Shown here piece after piece: positions 43,875 to 52,173 of a stretch of 62,196 nucleotides of DNA. Under the pieces are notes generated by a model, which was given only the letters and a program-made list of their open reading frames with translations, was not told the origin of the DNA and made no database searches. The position numbers and the translations under genes are program-made. Every line of letters starts with the position of its first letter. Positions within the stretch are counted from its first letter, which is position 1. The stretch is from Solemya velesiana gill symbiont (lineage in GTDB: Bacteria > Pseudomonadota > Gammaproteobacteria > Chromatiales > Chromatiaceae). The stretch lies in contig NZ_MPRJ01000003.1 in NCBI RefSeq assembly GCF_002020805.1, positions 1-62,196 of the forward strand, given 5' to 3'.

Positions 43875-45956
43875 ATGATCAACAAAAGATCCTTTTGGGC
43901 ATTGATACTGCTTTTGGCGCCTTCTTCTCTGTGGGCTTTGGGGTTACGTGACATAGAGGTCATGTCTGCACTCAATCATCCCCTCAATGCTCGTATCCAG
44001 TTGCTATCTGTTGAAGCCGTAGATCTCGATCGCATCAAGGTGAGGTTGGCGGGCGCAGACGCATTCAACAAAGCGGGAGTCGATCGTCCGTACCACCTGA
44101 CCCAGTTGCGTTTTAATCCGATGATGGATGAGTATGGCAATGCCTACATCGAGGCTACGACCCGCAGGTCTGTACGCGAACCCTACCTCAACTTCCTTGT
44201 CGAGGTACTGTGGCATGGTGGAACCATTATCAGAGAATATGCTGTTCTCCTGGATCCACCCGTAATAAAGCCCGCCATGGTGGCTCCTTCCAGGCCGGCA
44301 AGGGCTGAACAGCCCCGTGTAGAGGCGCCAAAACCGATTCCACGGGAGCAGACCTATCAGGTTCGCAGATCTGAGACCCTTTGGGTTATTGCAGACAAGA
44401 CCCGTGCTGATATAGGCATCTCCATCGAACAACAGATGATGGCCCTGCAAAGGGTCAATCCTGATGCGTTTCATCGCAATAATGTAAATCTGCTGAAGGC
44501 TGGATCAATTCTACAGCTGCCCGATTCAGCTACGGCTCGAGAGATGAGCAGGCAGGAGGCCAGGGCGGTTTTCAGGCAGCAGACCCGGGAGTGGAGGGCG
44601 ATGCGTGCCAAGCCCAGGCCTGCCAAACCTGCTCCCCCGGTAGTGCAGGAACCAGCGCCCAAACCGGCACCTGAGCCTGTTGTGGAAAAGGTCCCGGAGA
44701 AGGCACCGGAGACGCCGGCTGTCGAAGAGGAAACGGACAGGCTCGAGGTTGTGGAGACAGGTAAGGAGTGGCAGCTGGCAGAAACTGTTACCCCTGACGA
44801 GAAAAAGTTCCCTGCAACCGATGAAGAGAGGCTGAAAGCAGCCATCGCAGATTCAGCAGAGGATCTCGCAGCTGTTCGGGAGATCAACCAGGACCTGGAT
44901 GAACTGAGAGGTGCCCTGGAGGCCAAAATCGAAGCTCTGCGCAAATCCCTTGATCAGAAAAACCAGGCGATTGAGGATCTGAGGCAGCAGCTGGAGAGCG
45001 CGAGCACGGGTGTCGATCCCGAGGGTAAGATCGGTGGCGAGGGTGTGGCCGAGATCGAAGAGCGGAAGTCGCCTGGCGGTGTCGATGCAACCGTACCGGT
45101 GGCTGAGAAGCCTGAAACCGAGATGGCCCCTGGGCCGGAAGAGGATAAAACCGATTTCTGGAACCTGGTACTTATGGTTGGAATCGGGTTATTCGTCTTA
45201 TTTGTGATTGTATTGATGGTACGACGCAACGCTAAAGCCAAGGATGATGAAACCGCTGAAGTGCTCGAAGGCTACATGGACGAGGAGGAGTCCCCAGAAG
45301 AGAAAGCGGCAGATGTTTTTCTTAGTGGTCTGTTTGAAGATGCTGAACCAGGGCCTGCGCCCCCTCCCGAAGAAGAGTCCACACCTGAAGTAGAAGAGCC
45401 GATTGGGAGCGGTGAAGATGTGGCCTCAGTGCTGACCGAGGCTGATATCTACCTCGCTTATCGTCGTTACAGCCAGTCGGAATCCCTTGTTCAAGGTGCG
45501 ATGAATCAGCACCCTGACAATCTTGATCTGAAACTGAAGATGCTCGAGATCTACTCATTCAGAAAAGACAGGGAAAGCTTCAGCAGTTACCTGGATGAGA
45601 TCTATCCGCTGCTTGCTGCCGGTCCGGCAGATCTGCAGGATCGTGCGCTGGGTATGGCCCAGGAACTGGTACCTGAACACAGACTGCTGAAGTCAGGTGA
45701 AGGCAAAAGGAAAGAGGCCCCGGCCGAGCTTGAAGAGGGCGTGATGCCGCCTATTGATGAGGATACTAATCTTTTCTCAAAGGAAGTCGATGATATCGAT
45801 ATTTCAGTCGATGATCTGATGATGCCTGACGACAAGATACCCCCCATCGAGATGGATCCCGGTGCGAAAGAGAAACAACCGGATCCTCATGAAATTTCGA
45901 TTCCGGACATGAAGCTGGATCTTGATGATGAGGACAAGGACGAGCCGAAAAGTTAG
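43875..45956 (+). CDS. fimV: Pilus/polarity hub protein FimV
   Basis: FimV is an inner-membrane peptidoglycan-binding hub that organises cell poles, type IV pili and, in some species, flagella and chemotaxis. The 693-residue product has a signal peptide (SFWALILLLAPSSLWALGLR), the FimV N-terminal domain (LRDIEVMSALNHPLNARIQL) and a LysM domain (TYQVRRSETLWVIADKTRAD, about 155-215). A long Pro/Glu-rich coiled stretch follows, then a membrane helix (NLVLMVGIGLFVLFVIVLMV, about 433-452) and a cytoplasmic acidic region with a TPR-like FimV C-terminal domain (ADIYLAYRRYSQSESLVQGA). Length is at the short end for FimV. A terminator follows. Confidence 0.9.
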   Translation: MINKRSFWALILLLAPSSLWALGLRDIEVMSALNHPLNARIQLLSVEAVDLDRIKVRLAGADAFNKAGVDRPYHLTQLRFNPMMDEYGNAYIEATTRRSVREPYLNFLVEVLWHGGTIIREYAVLLDPPVIKPAMVAPSRPARAEQPRVEAPKPIPREQTYQVRRSETLWVIADKTRADIGISIEQQMMALQRVNPDAFHRNNVNLLKAGSILQLPDSATAREMSRQEARAVFRQQTREWRAMRAKPRPAKPAPPVVQEPAPKPAPEPVVEKVPEKAPETPAVEEETDRLEVVETGKEWQLAETVTPDEKKFPATDEERLKAAIADSAEDLAAVREINQDLDELRGALEAKIEALRKSLDQKNQAIEDLRQQLESASTGVDPEGKIGGEGVAEIEERKSPGGVDATVPVAEKPETEMAPGPEEDKTDFWNLVLMVGIGLFVLFVIVLMVRRNAKAKDDETAEVLEGYMDEEESPEEKAADVFLSGLFEDAEPGPAPPPEEESTPEVEEPIGSGEDVASVLTEADIYLAYRRYSQSESLVQGAMNQHPDNLDLKLKMLEIYSFRKDRESFSSYLDEIYPLLAAGPADLQDRALGMAQELVPEHRLLKSGEGKRKEAPAELEEGVMPPIDEDTNLFSKEVDDIDISVDDLMMPDDKIPPIEMDPGAKEKQPDPHEISIPDMKLDLDDEDKDEPKS

Positions 45957-46007
45957 CGGCTGAAAAAATATCAGCCAGTCCGGAATATGCTGATATTACT
46001 TTATTAG

Positions 46008-46058
46008 AAAGCGATATTTATTGAGATCTATTCGAAATAAATATCGCTTTTTTTTCTT
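46008..46058 (+). terminator. Terminator after fimV
   Basis: AAAGCGATATTTATT pairs with AATAAATATCGCTTT around a 12-base loop and is followed by a long T-run, 50 bases after the fimV stop. Confidence 0.85.
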
Positions 46059-46334
46059 GTCACAAATAATCCGCCGAACAGGTAGTCTGCATGTAATGCT
46101 GAGATTGTTGCATTTTGGTGCAGGTTTTATTTTTCACAGCGCATTGGGTCGCCGGGTTACATGTTTTGATTGAGGCTATTAGAAATCTTGATCTGTTTCT
46201 TTGGGTCGGGATGTAGTATATGTGTGTAAAGGAAGATGGCATCGGAGAGAAATATTCGTTGCAAAGAGGACTTCCATAATCGGCCACTAATAAAGAAGCC
46301 GGAGTTGTAGTAACACCAAATGAGGAACAAGAAC

Positions 46335-46544
46335 ATGCAGGTTAAAGAAATAATGAGCCGGGCTCCGCGGACTGTAACTCCAGATACTGACCTGGTGGAA
46401 GTGGTCTCGCTGATGTGTCTCTACCGCTATAGCGGTCTCCCAGTGCTGGAAGACGATAAGATGGTTGGGTTTATTGCCGAGAAAGATGTACTGCATCGCA
46501 TGTTTCCGACACTGGAAGAGATGATGAGTGCAGGATTCGGATAA
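46335..46544 (+). CDS. CBS-domain protein, first CBS domain (ends at in-frame TAA)
   Basis: The 69-residue product is one CBS domain (MQVKEIMSRAPRTVTPDTDL, YRYSGLPVLEDDKMVGFIAE, KDVLHRMFPTLEEMM). It ends GFG-TAA, and the same frame carries on with VDLDDMMGRYKEVVNLKVKD and the second CBS domain; in relatives these are one protein of about 155 residues with a charged residue at this place. The start at ATG 46335 is backed by GAGGA; 46320 is an alternative. CBS pairs bind adenine nucleotides and regulate partners. The stop divides the pair exactly in the inter-domain linker. Confidence 0.75.
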   Translation: MQVKEIMSRAPRTVTPDTDLVEVVSLMCLYRYSGLPVLEDDKMVGFIAEKDVLHRMFPTLEEMMSAGFG

Positions 46545-46802
46545 GTGGATCTGGATGACATGATGGGGCGTTATAAAGAAGTCGTAAACCTGAAGGTCAA
46601 GGACCTGATGGCTGGCAGCGTTATTACCGTATCCGCCGATGATCATATCTTGCGAGCAGCTACTACCATGGTGCGGCACAAGTTCCGCCGTATCCCGGTC
46701 TCTGATGGCGGTAAGCTGGTTGGCATGCTCAGCCTGGGTGATATTCACAAAGCGATCTATCTAACCAACATTACCAGCGGTCTCTGCGACAAGTCTAAAT
46801 AA
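46545..46802 (+). CDS. CBS-domain protein, second CBS domain
   Basis: The 85-residue continuation starts with GTG directly after the in-frame TAA and reads VDLDDMMGRYKEVVNLKVKD, DLMAGSVITVSADDHILRAA, HKFRRIPVSDGGKLVGMLSL. This is the second half of a CBS pair (Bateman module). TAAGTG would allow coupled restart. A Bateman module normally needs both CBS halves in one fold, though non-covalent assembly of halves is possible. Two hairpins follow the stop. Confidence 0.74.
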   Translation: MDLDDMMGRYKEVVNLKVKDLMAGSVITVSADDHILRAATTMVRHKFRRIPVSDGGKLVGMLSLGDIHKAIYLTNITSGLCDKSK

Positions 46803-46809
46803 GGGCTTG

Positions 46810-46871
46810 GCATCACCATCCTGGTGATGCTTAACAGGATAAAGGCAGGGGGAGTAGATGCTCCCCTTTTT
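46810..46871. terminator. Two hairpins between the CBS gene and ribE
   Basis: A perfect nine-base-pair stem GCATCACCA/TGGTGATGC (46810-46830) is followed by GGGGAG/CTCCCC (46849-46866) with a T-run. The second is the likely terminator of the CBS gene; the flanking A-rich side is too weak to be a clear terminator for ribE, whose stop lies inside the T-run. Confidence 0.7.
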
Positions 46872-47481
46872 ATTTGTTTCTGTTATTTAATACACGTTCA
46901 ACGGTATCAACAATAGCCTGGGTTTGGGGGTCGATTTCGATATTCACCCGGTCGCCCTGCTGTCTGGCTGACATGTTGGTTCTGGTCAGTGTTTCCGGAA
47001 TCAGGTTGACGTTGAATTCGTCGTTGTCCACATCACCTATGGTGAGGCTGATGCCGTCGATGCCGATATAACCCTTTGTGAAAACGTACTTCATTAGGTC
47101 GGATGGCATCCTGAACCAGACCTGCCGGTTGTTTTCGCTATCGATGACTCGTGTCACCTCTGCAGTGCAGATGATATGGCCGGACATTTGGTGTCCGCCG
47201 ATTTCGTCACCGAATTTTGCGGCACGTTCAAAGTTTACCCGGTCACCGGTAACAAGCTCTCCGAGATTGGTAATGCGCAGTGTCTCCTGCATCAGGTCGA
47301 AGCTCACCAGGTCATCTTCCATGCTGACCACGGTCAGGCAGCAGCCGTTATGGGCAACCGAGGCGCCCGGCTCCAATCCGGAGAGTTGATCTTCGGGCAT
47401 GCGGATGGTGTGCGTGCGAAAATCTTTTTTCTCCAGGATGCTGACAGCCTCTGCAGTACCCTGAACGATACCTGTAAACAT
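46870..47481 (-). CDS. ribE: Riboflavin synthase (alpha subunit)
   Basis: The enzyme dismutates two 6,7-dimethyl-8-ribityllumazines to riboflavin. The 203-residue product has two homologous lumazine-binding repeats: [15 protein letters not shown] with [14 protein letters not shown] and [14 protein letters not shown], then the second with [15 protein letters not shown] and [15 protein letters not shown] begin at ATG 47481 (GAGAGG seven bases upstream), the usual MFTGIV start; an ATG two codons earlier is possible. Length is normal. No FMN riboswitch is seen upstream; the gene stands alone. Confidence 0.93.
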   Translation of the reverse strand: MFTGIVQGTAEAVSILEKKDFRTHTIRMPEDQLSGLEPGASVAHNGCCLTVVSMEDDLVSFDLMQETLRITNLGELVTGDRVNFERAAKFGDEIGGHQMSGHIICTAEVTRVIDSENNRQVWFRMPSDLMKYVFTKGYIGIDGISLTIGDVDNDEFNVNLIPETLTRTNMSARQQGDRVNIEIDPQTQAIVDTVERVLNNRNK

Positions 47482-47641
47482 GGACATACCTCTCGCTTCC
47501 GTTGACCAGCCATTCTAACATGCATGGCAGATATCAAGAGCTCAAGTAGAAGTAGACTTGAGATCGACGACGAACCATTGGTCGCTTGATAACTGGTGTG
47601 TTTCTTCATTACTGCTTAGCGAGAGACTTCCTGGAGGCTGT

Positions 47642-48449
47642 ATGCGAATAGTCCGTTTTATGGATAGTGCCGGAGAGATCAGGCTGGGACGAGAGATAGA
47701 TACACTGACGGCAGAACTGCTCGAGGGGAATCTATGGGATGGTGTGCAAGAGACAGGAGAGATTGTTGCCCTCCATAAGCGACTTGCTCCTCTTGAGCCC
47801 GTCAATATCTTCTGCATTGGTCTCAATTACAGGGAGCATGCTGCGGAAACCGGACTGGATCTTCCAGAGAACCCGGATATTTTCATGAAGCCAACCGGTT
47901 CGATGTGTCACCCGGGGGACGATATCAAGTTGCCTGCATGCAGTCGTCATGGACCGGAAGTGGACTATGAGGCCGAACTGGCCGTTGTTATCGGCAGGCC
48001 GGCACGCAATGTACCGGAAGCCGAGGCTTTTGAGTACGTTCTCGGTTACACCTGTGCCAATGATGTGTCCGCCACGAAAGTGGCAACTGCATGGGGGTGG
48101 TGGCCAATGGATAAAAGGCAAGAGTTTTGACACCTTCTGTCCCTTGGGTCCAGTGCTTGTAACGGCGGATGAAATTACGGACCCTCAGAACCTTGGGGCG
48201 CGTTGCTTTCTTAATGGCGAAGTGATGCAGGACGGCAACACCAGCGACATGATTTTTCCAATCGCCCGGCTGATCCACCTGTTGAGCCAGGATACAACAC
48301 TGCTGCAGGGCACGGTGATACTGACAGGTACTCCATCGGGTGTGGGCTTCGTCAGGGATCCGCAGGTCTATTTATCGGATAATGACAGGGTAAGGATCGA
48401 AATAGAGCACATCGGTACACTGGAGAACAGTGTGTCTTCAGCCGATTAG
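47642..48449 (+). pseudogene. Fumarylacetoacetate hydrolase-family gene, frameshifted
   Basis: FAH-family enzymes cleave or hydrate acylpyruvates. From ATG 47642 (GGAGG five bases upstream) the frame has [39 protein letters not shown], the metal ligands in [14 protein letters not shown] and YTCANDVSA. It then runs out of frame and stops at 48130. The expected continuation ([42 protein letters not shown]) is intact in the next frame to 48449. One extra base at about 48073-48078 explains it. The break lies between metal site and lid, so neither part should be active. The restored length of about 268 residues is normal for the family. Confidence 0.8.
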
Positions 48450-48467
48450 TGTCAACGAACCCTGGAG

Positions 48468-48905
48468 TCAGTTTGTACCAAGCAGCGGGTCTGTCGGGCG
48501 TTTCGGCAGGTCAAGAATCTCGATACTCAGGTTGTGGTGGCGACGATCTGGCCAACGCTTTTCAAGGCTAAAGTGTGCCCCTCCGTTATAACCGGGCTTA
48601 CGACGATCCTTGTTGGGTGAACGGTGCTGATACTTGTGAACCTCTAATTGCTTGCCGTTGAGCAAGTTGGCGTTGAGCTGCTCGGTCACATGCATAAGGA
48701 TATTTTCGGGTGTGATTTCGGCGAGGCAGTGCACTTGTCGCTGCCCTGTATCACGGTCCGTGATGCGCATCAGTTCACAGTGGGGTACCTGATTTCTGTT
48801 GGGTGAAAGCGAACCTTTCATTCCGGGATTCAAGCTTCTGTCGATGAACCGGGTCAGATCCCGATGGTTTATGCCTTCAGGGATGTTGCTGATAAAAATC
48901 CACAT
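48468..48905 (-). CDS. RRM-like putative RNA-binding protein (paralogue 2)
   Basis: This 145-residue basic protein is a longer paralogue of the one at 1200-1496. Its first 90 residues align: MWIFISNIPEGINHRDLTRF, NPGMKG, ELMRITDRDTGQRQVHCLAE, VTEQLNANLLNGKQLEVHKY. A basic, histidine-rich tail of 55 residues follows (SPNKDRRKPGYNGG, EKRWPDRRHHNLSIEILDLP). The RNP1-like strand is weaker than in paralogue 1. The ATG at 48905 gives the conserved opening; GTAGGG lies upstream. It converges with the FAH gene, with 18 bases between stops. A diverged regulatory RNA-binding role is inferred only. Confidence 0.68.
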   Translation of the reverse strand: MWIFISNIPEGINHRDLTRFIDRSLNPGMKGSLSPNRNQVPHCELMRITDRDTGQRQVHCLAEITPENILMHVTEQLNANLLNGKQLEVHKYQHRSPNKDRRKPGYNGGAHFSLEKRWPDRRHHNLSIEILDLPKRPTDPLLGTN

Positions 48906-49048
48906 CAAAACAACCCTACGCCCTTAATGGGCGTCCACTAACAAGTATAGCTTGCCTTGGGTGCCAGTGCCGGAAAACAGGTTCCAAGGGAATGCTATTC
49001 CGGCATGTTTGGTGGATCAAGGTCTTCCTGGGGTTGGTGTGATGGGTC

Positions 49049-49434
49049 TCAGAGATTCTCCTTCCACTTGCTGATCAATTCGATATGCTCCTGCTCCTCT
49101 TCGCTGAATTTCAGTGCCAGGTCCCGCACTTCGGGGTTAGGTGAGCTGTCAGCAACCTTGGCGTAGAAATCCTTGCCGCGCTGTTCATTTTGAATTCCCA
49201 CGGCGGCAGATCCGGCAGTGTCATGTCGGCTGAAAGCACTTCGACTTCGTGGGCGTGCTTCTGCCCGTAATGTGCCAGTTTGCGGAACAGGTTGGCGGTA
49301 TCGATATTGTTGTGAACCTCCATGCTGTCGGCCAGTTGCTCGTAGCGTTCCACCGATTCCAGTTCAAGTTCCATCGCATGGGCCAGAAACTCTTCCACGG
49401 TCTCGATCAGGGTTGTTGTCGTTGCGCTGTTCAT
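49049..49434 (-). pseudogene. Ferritin-like (rubrerythrin-family) gene with deletion and frameshift
   Basis: The frame opens at ATG 49434 with the first half of a four-helix ferritin-like domain (EFLAHAMELELESVERYEQL, then RKLAHYGQKHAHEVEVL with iron-ligand Glu and His). After LPDLPPWEF at GAATTC (49193-49198) the frame becomes nonsense. The matching second half (NEQRGKDFYAKVADSSPNPE, ALKFSEEEQEHIELISKWKE) lies in another frame to 49049. In relatives about thirty residues separate WEY/WEF from the NEQR helix and are missing here, so an internal deletion joined at the GAATTC also shifted the frame. It overlaps the korB stop (ATGA) as third gene of that operon, presumably an oxygen-protection protein for the oxygen-sensitive KorAB. 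Confidence 0.72.
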
Positions 49435-50267
49435 ACCTGGAACTCCTTCTCAAGAGCTGAGGGTTCGCAAATCGCATCGTATGCAGGTTGCCACGGGGGC
49501 AGTTCGGTCCTGTAAATCAAGCCGGTACCCATGCCGTCGTCGGCTTGCAGGCCTTGGGCGGTCTTCACAGGGTTGGCGGTAACCTCTTCGGCATATTCGT
49601 GGACCTGTTTCTTCCAGCCTTTCTGTTCAGGGCGGAAGGTGGTGCAGGGACTGAACACGTGGATGAAGGAAAACCCTTTATGCTGGATCCCCTCCACGAT
49701 CATCTGTGTAAGCTTGTTGGGATCGCCTGAGAAGCCGCGTGCAATGAAAGTGGCGCCTGAAGCAAGTGCAATCGCAGCTGGATTGAAGCTGGGTACACCA
49801 GGACCGTGAGGCGTGAGTTTGCTCGCTGACCAGTCGGGGGAGGTGGTTGGTGAGGCCTGCCCCTTGGTCATGCCGTAGACTTCGTTGTCCATCACGATGT
49901 ATGTGATATCCATATTTCGTCGGCAGGCATGCAGGAAGTGGTTGCCTCCGATGGAGAAGCCGTCACCATCACCACCTGCAGCGATAACCGTCAGGTCGGG
50001 GCGTGCTGCTTTGAGGCCGCCGGCAACAGCAAGTGCACGGCCATGCACGCCATGGAATCCATAGACTTCGGTATATGCGGGCAGACGTGAAGAACAGCCG
50101 ATGCCGGAGACCATCGCAACATCCTCCCGTTTCAGTGCCAGGTGAGCCAGCGCTTTGCTCAGGGCACTGAGCACAGCGAAGTGTCCACTGCCCGGGCACC
50201 ACACGGGTTTGATGTCCGATTTATAGTCTTTGGCTTTCAAGGCCGGTTGGGTCTGGGTTTCAGTCAT
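49431..50267 (-). CDS. korB: 2-oxoacid:ferredoxin oxidoreductase beta subunit (KorB)
   Basis: KorB is the thiamine-pyrophosphate and Fe-S subunit of 2-oxoglutarate:ferredoxin oxidoreductase, which works as 2-oxoglutarate synthase in the reductive TCA cycle. The 278-residue product has the TPP site (AAGGDGDGFSIGGNHFLHAC, YIVMDNEVYGMTKGQ) and conserved GIGCSSR and FSPCTTF cysteines. The cluster motif normally WCPGCGH/D reads WCPGSGHF here, so one of four expected cluster cysteines is serine (codon AGT). It overlaps korA by eight bases and the ferritin-like gene by four (ATGA). Confidence 0.9.
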   Translation of the reverse strand: MTETQTQPALKAKDYKSDIKPVWCPGSGHFAVLSALSKALAHLALKREDVAMVSGIGCSSRLPAYTEVYGFHGVHGRALAVAGGLKAARPDLTVIAAGGDGDGFSIGGNHFLHACRRNMDITYIVMDNEVYGMTKGQASPTTSPDWSASKLTPHGPGVPSFNPAAIALASGATFIARGFSGDPNKLTQMIVEGIQHKGFSFIHVFSPCTTFRPEQKGWKKQVHEYAEEVTANPVKTAQGLQADDGMGTGLIYRTELPPWQPAYDAICEPSALEKEFQV

Positions 50268-52005
50268 TGTCGGCCTCCTGTGTCATCATCGCCATTACAT
50301 CGCCTGGGCGTATGGGCAACGGACCGGGCTGTGCCATGGAGCGGGTGCCCGGTGGAAGGAGCTGGTTGGCATTCAGGTAGTGATAAAGCTGGGCCCCATG
50401 GTTCTGCTCCACGACAATGGCGTTTGAAACACCCTGGAGGGTGTTTTGCTGTTTCTGTTTTTGCAGCGGAGCCAGCAGTCGCAAGGCAAGGGCACGGGTG
50501 GGAACGCCTGCCTGGCTCAGCCTTTGGGCCGCTTCGAATGCAGCGCCCGATGACGAGCCCCAGGTGATAATGCAGTTCTCCCCCTCGCCCTGAAGATCGG
50601 CCCACGCCTCACCGTAGTCGAATCCATCGATTTTGTTACGGCGCTTGTCGAGTTGGAGGAGATGATCCTCGGTCATGCTCGAGGGCGTTCCCCGCTCATT
50701 GTGCTCAAGCCCGTCAGCAGTGTAGATGCAGCCCTCGGTTCCCGGAATGGACATGGGAGATAGGCAATCTTCGGTCAGTGCGTAACGCTGGTAGTGATTC
50801 TCCTCCTCGGGGGACTTGGCCAGCAGCCGCTGGTAGGCCTCTTTCGGCTCGGCGGGAGGCTCGATGATCGACCGTGCCTGTCCCTGTGATTGGTCGCTGA
50901 GGACGATGGCCACGGTCTGCAGCACTTCACTCAGGTAGACGGCCCACTGGGTAGTGAATGCACAGTCGCCGATGTTGGTTGCCGCAAGAACCAGGTGCGG
51001 CGCATCACCGTGAAAACCGTAGAGCGCAATATTCAGGTCGGACTGTTCCGACTTTGTGGGGATGCCGGTTGAAGGGCCACCGCGCATCACGTTGGAGACG
51101 ACCAGTGGGGTCTCGCTGGTCACTGCCAGGCCCAGTCCCTCCATCATCAGGCTGAGTCCCGGGCCCGAGGTTGCTGTCAGGCTGGGCACACCGCCGAAGG
51201 AGGAGCCGATAATCATGTTCACCGAGGCAAGCTCATCTTCGGCCTGCAGCAGCGAACCGCCCAGTTTCTCCAGGTTGGGTGCCAGCCACTCAAGAATCTC
51301 GCTGGCCGGTGTAATGGGATAGGCGGCGACAAATCGTACCCCGCCGCGGACCGCTCCCATGCAGCTCGCTTCATTGCCAGAGATATTCCAGCGCACGGGT
51401 GGTGTATGCGGTGGCTCCAGGGGGGAGATTGGCAGTTCGCTCCACTCCTGGGTGTGACCGAGAGAGATGCAGGCTTGGGTGGCCTCTACCGCCTTTTCCC
51501 CCTTCTTCTCCAGGTGTTCTGCTGCCACTTGGCGCAGCGCCGCTTCCGGCAGGCCGAGCAACTTGGCCAGGATACCCAGGCCGATCATGTTGGGGCGTCC
51601 ACCGTCTATGGTCTTGGCCAGGGATTTCAGGGGAGCGTCCAGTACCTGGATATCGTCGCTTGCAAGTTCTGGCGGGACCTCCCCTGCATCGGGGTCGCGG
51701 ATGATCAGGCTGCCGGGCTGCAGCGGTATTTCGTCAACAAAGCGAGTTACGTTCAGCCAGTCGAAGGCGAGCAGAATATCGAACTTGTCGTCCAGGTTGT
51801 TGACCGGCTTGACCCCAAGCCGCAACATGGCGGCTGATTCTCCGCCCCGGATCTGGGGGCCAGACGAGCGGGTCATCAATCCAAAAAGCCCGGCCGCGGC
51901 AACCGCTTTCAACAACATCTGGCCGGCGGTGACGACTCCACTGCCGCCTGAGCCGGTGATTGCTGCCGATAGAGTGTCAGGGTGATTGACGTTTGTCTTG
52001 TTCAT
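50260..52005 (-). CDS. korA: 2-oxoacid:ferredoxin oxidoreductase alpha subunit, gamma-alpha fused (KorA)
   Basis: The 581-residue subunit is a fusion of the gamma domain (AITGSGGSGVVTAGQMLLKA, SSGPQIRGGESAAMLRLG, about 1-190) and the alpha domain (EASCMGAVRGGVRFVAAYPI with TPASEILEWLA, then SLTATSGPGLSLMMEGLGLA). It also has a C-terminal transketolase-like domain (IVVEQNHGAQLYHYL). This is the layout of KorA from reductive-TCA and aerobic oxoacid oxidoreductases. With KorB it converts succinyl-CoA, CO2 and reduced ferredoxin to 2-oxoglutarate or the reverse. It is first in the korA-korB-ferritin-like operon and diverges from the transpeptidase-like gene. Confidence 0.92.
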   Translation of the reverse strand: MNKTNVNHPDTLSAAITGSGGSGVVTAGQMLLKAVAAAGLFGLMTRSSGPQIRGGESAAMLRLGVKPVNNLDDKFDILLAFDWLNVTRFVDEIPLQPGSLIIRDPDAGEVPPELASDDIQVLDAPLKSLAKTIDGGRPNMIGLGILAKLLGLPEAALRQVAAEHLEKKGEKAVEATQACISLGHTQEWSELPISPLEPPHTPPVRWNISGNEASCMGAVRGGVRFVAAYPITPASEILEWLAPNLEKLGGSLLQAEDELASVNMIIGSSFGGVPSLTATSGPGLSLMMEGLGLAVTSETPLVVSNVMRGGPSTGIPTKSEQSDLNIALYGFHGDAPHLVLAATNIGDCAFTTQWAVYLSEVLQTVAIVLSDQSQGQARSIIEPPAEPKEAYQRLLAKSPEEENHYQRYALTEDCLSPMSIPGTEGCIYTADGLEHNERGTPSSMTEDHLLQLDKRRNKIDGFDYGEAWADLQGEGENCIITWGSSSGAAFEAAQRLSQAGVPTRALALRLLAPLQKQKQQNTLQGVSNAIVVEQNHGAQLYHYLNANQLLPPGTRSMAQPGPLPIRPGDVMAMMTQEADND

Positions 52006-52173
52006 TCTTATCTCACTGATTTCCGTGTCAGCTTTTGTCTCTGTTCAAGTATGACCTGAAACCGGGTTCCGGGAATATGACATAAATCGTCATTTCGTAA
52101 GAACGGTTTGATATGATTGCTCCATTGAATCTGAAAAAGGCCCCATCCAAGGGAAGGTTTGCGGACAATCAAC

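Noticed and set aside
24543-46802. Pyrrolysine, selenocysteine or a reassigned stop codon as the cause of in-frame stops
   Set aside because: The four stops use all three stop codons, no SECIS-like or pylT-like structure is seen, and the same codons end many intact genes in this window.
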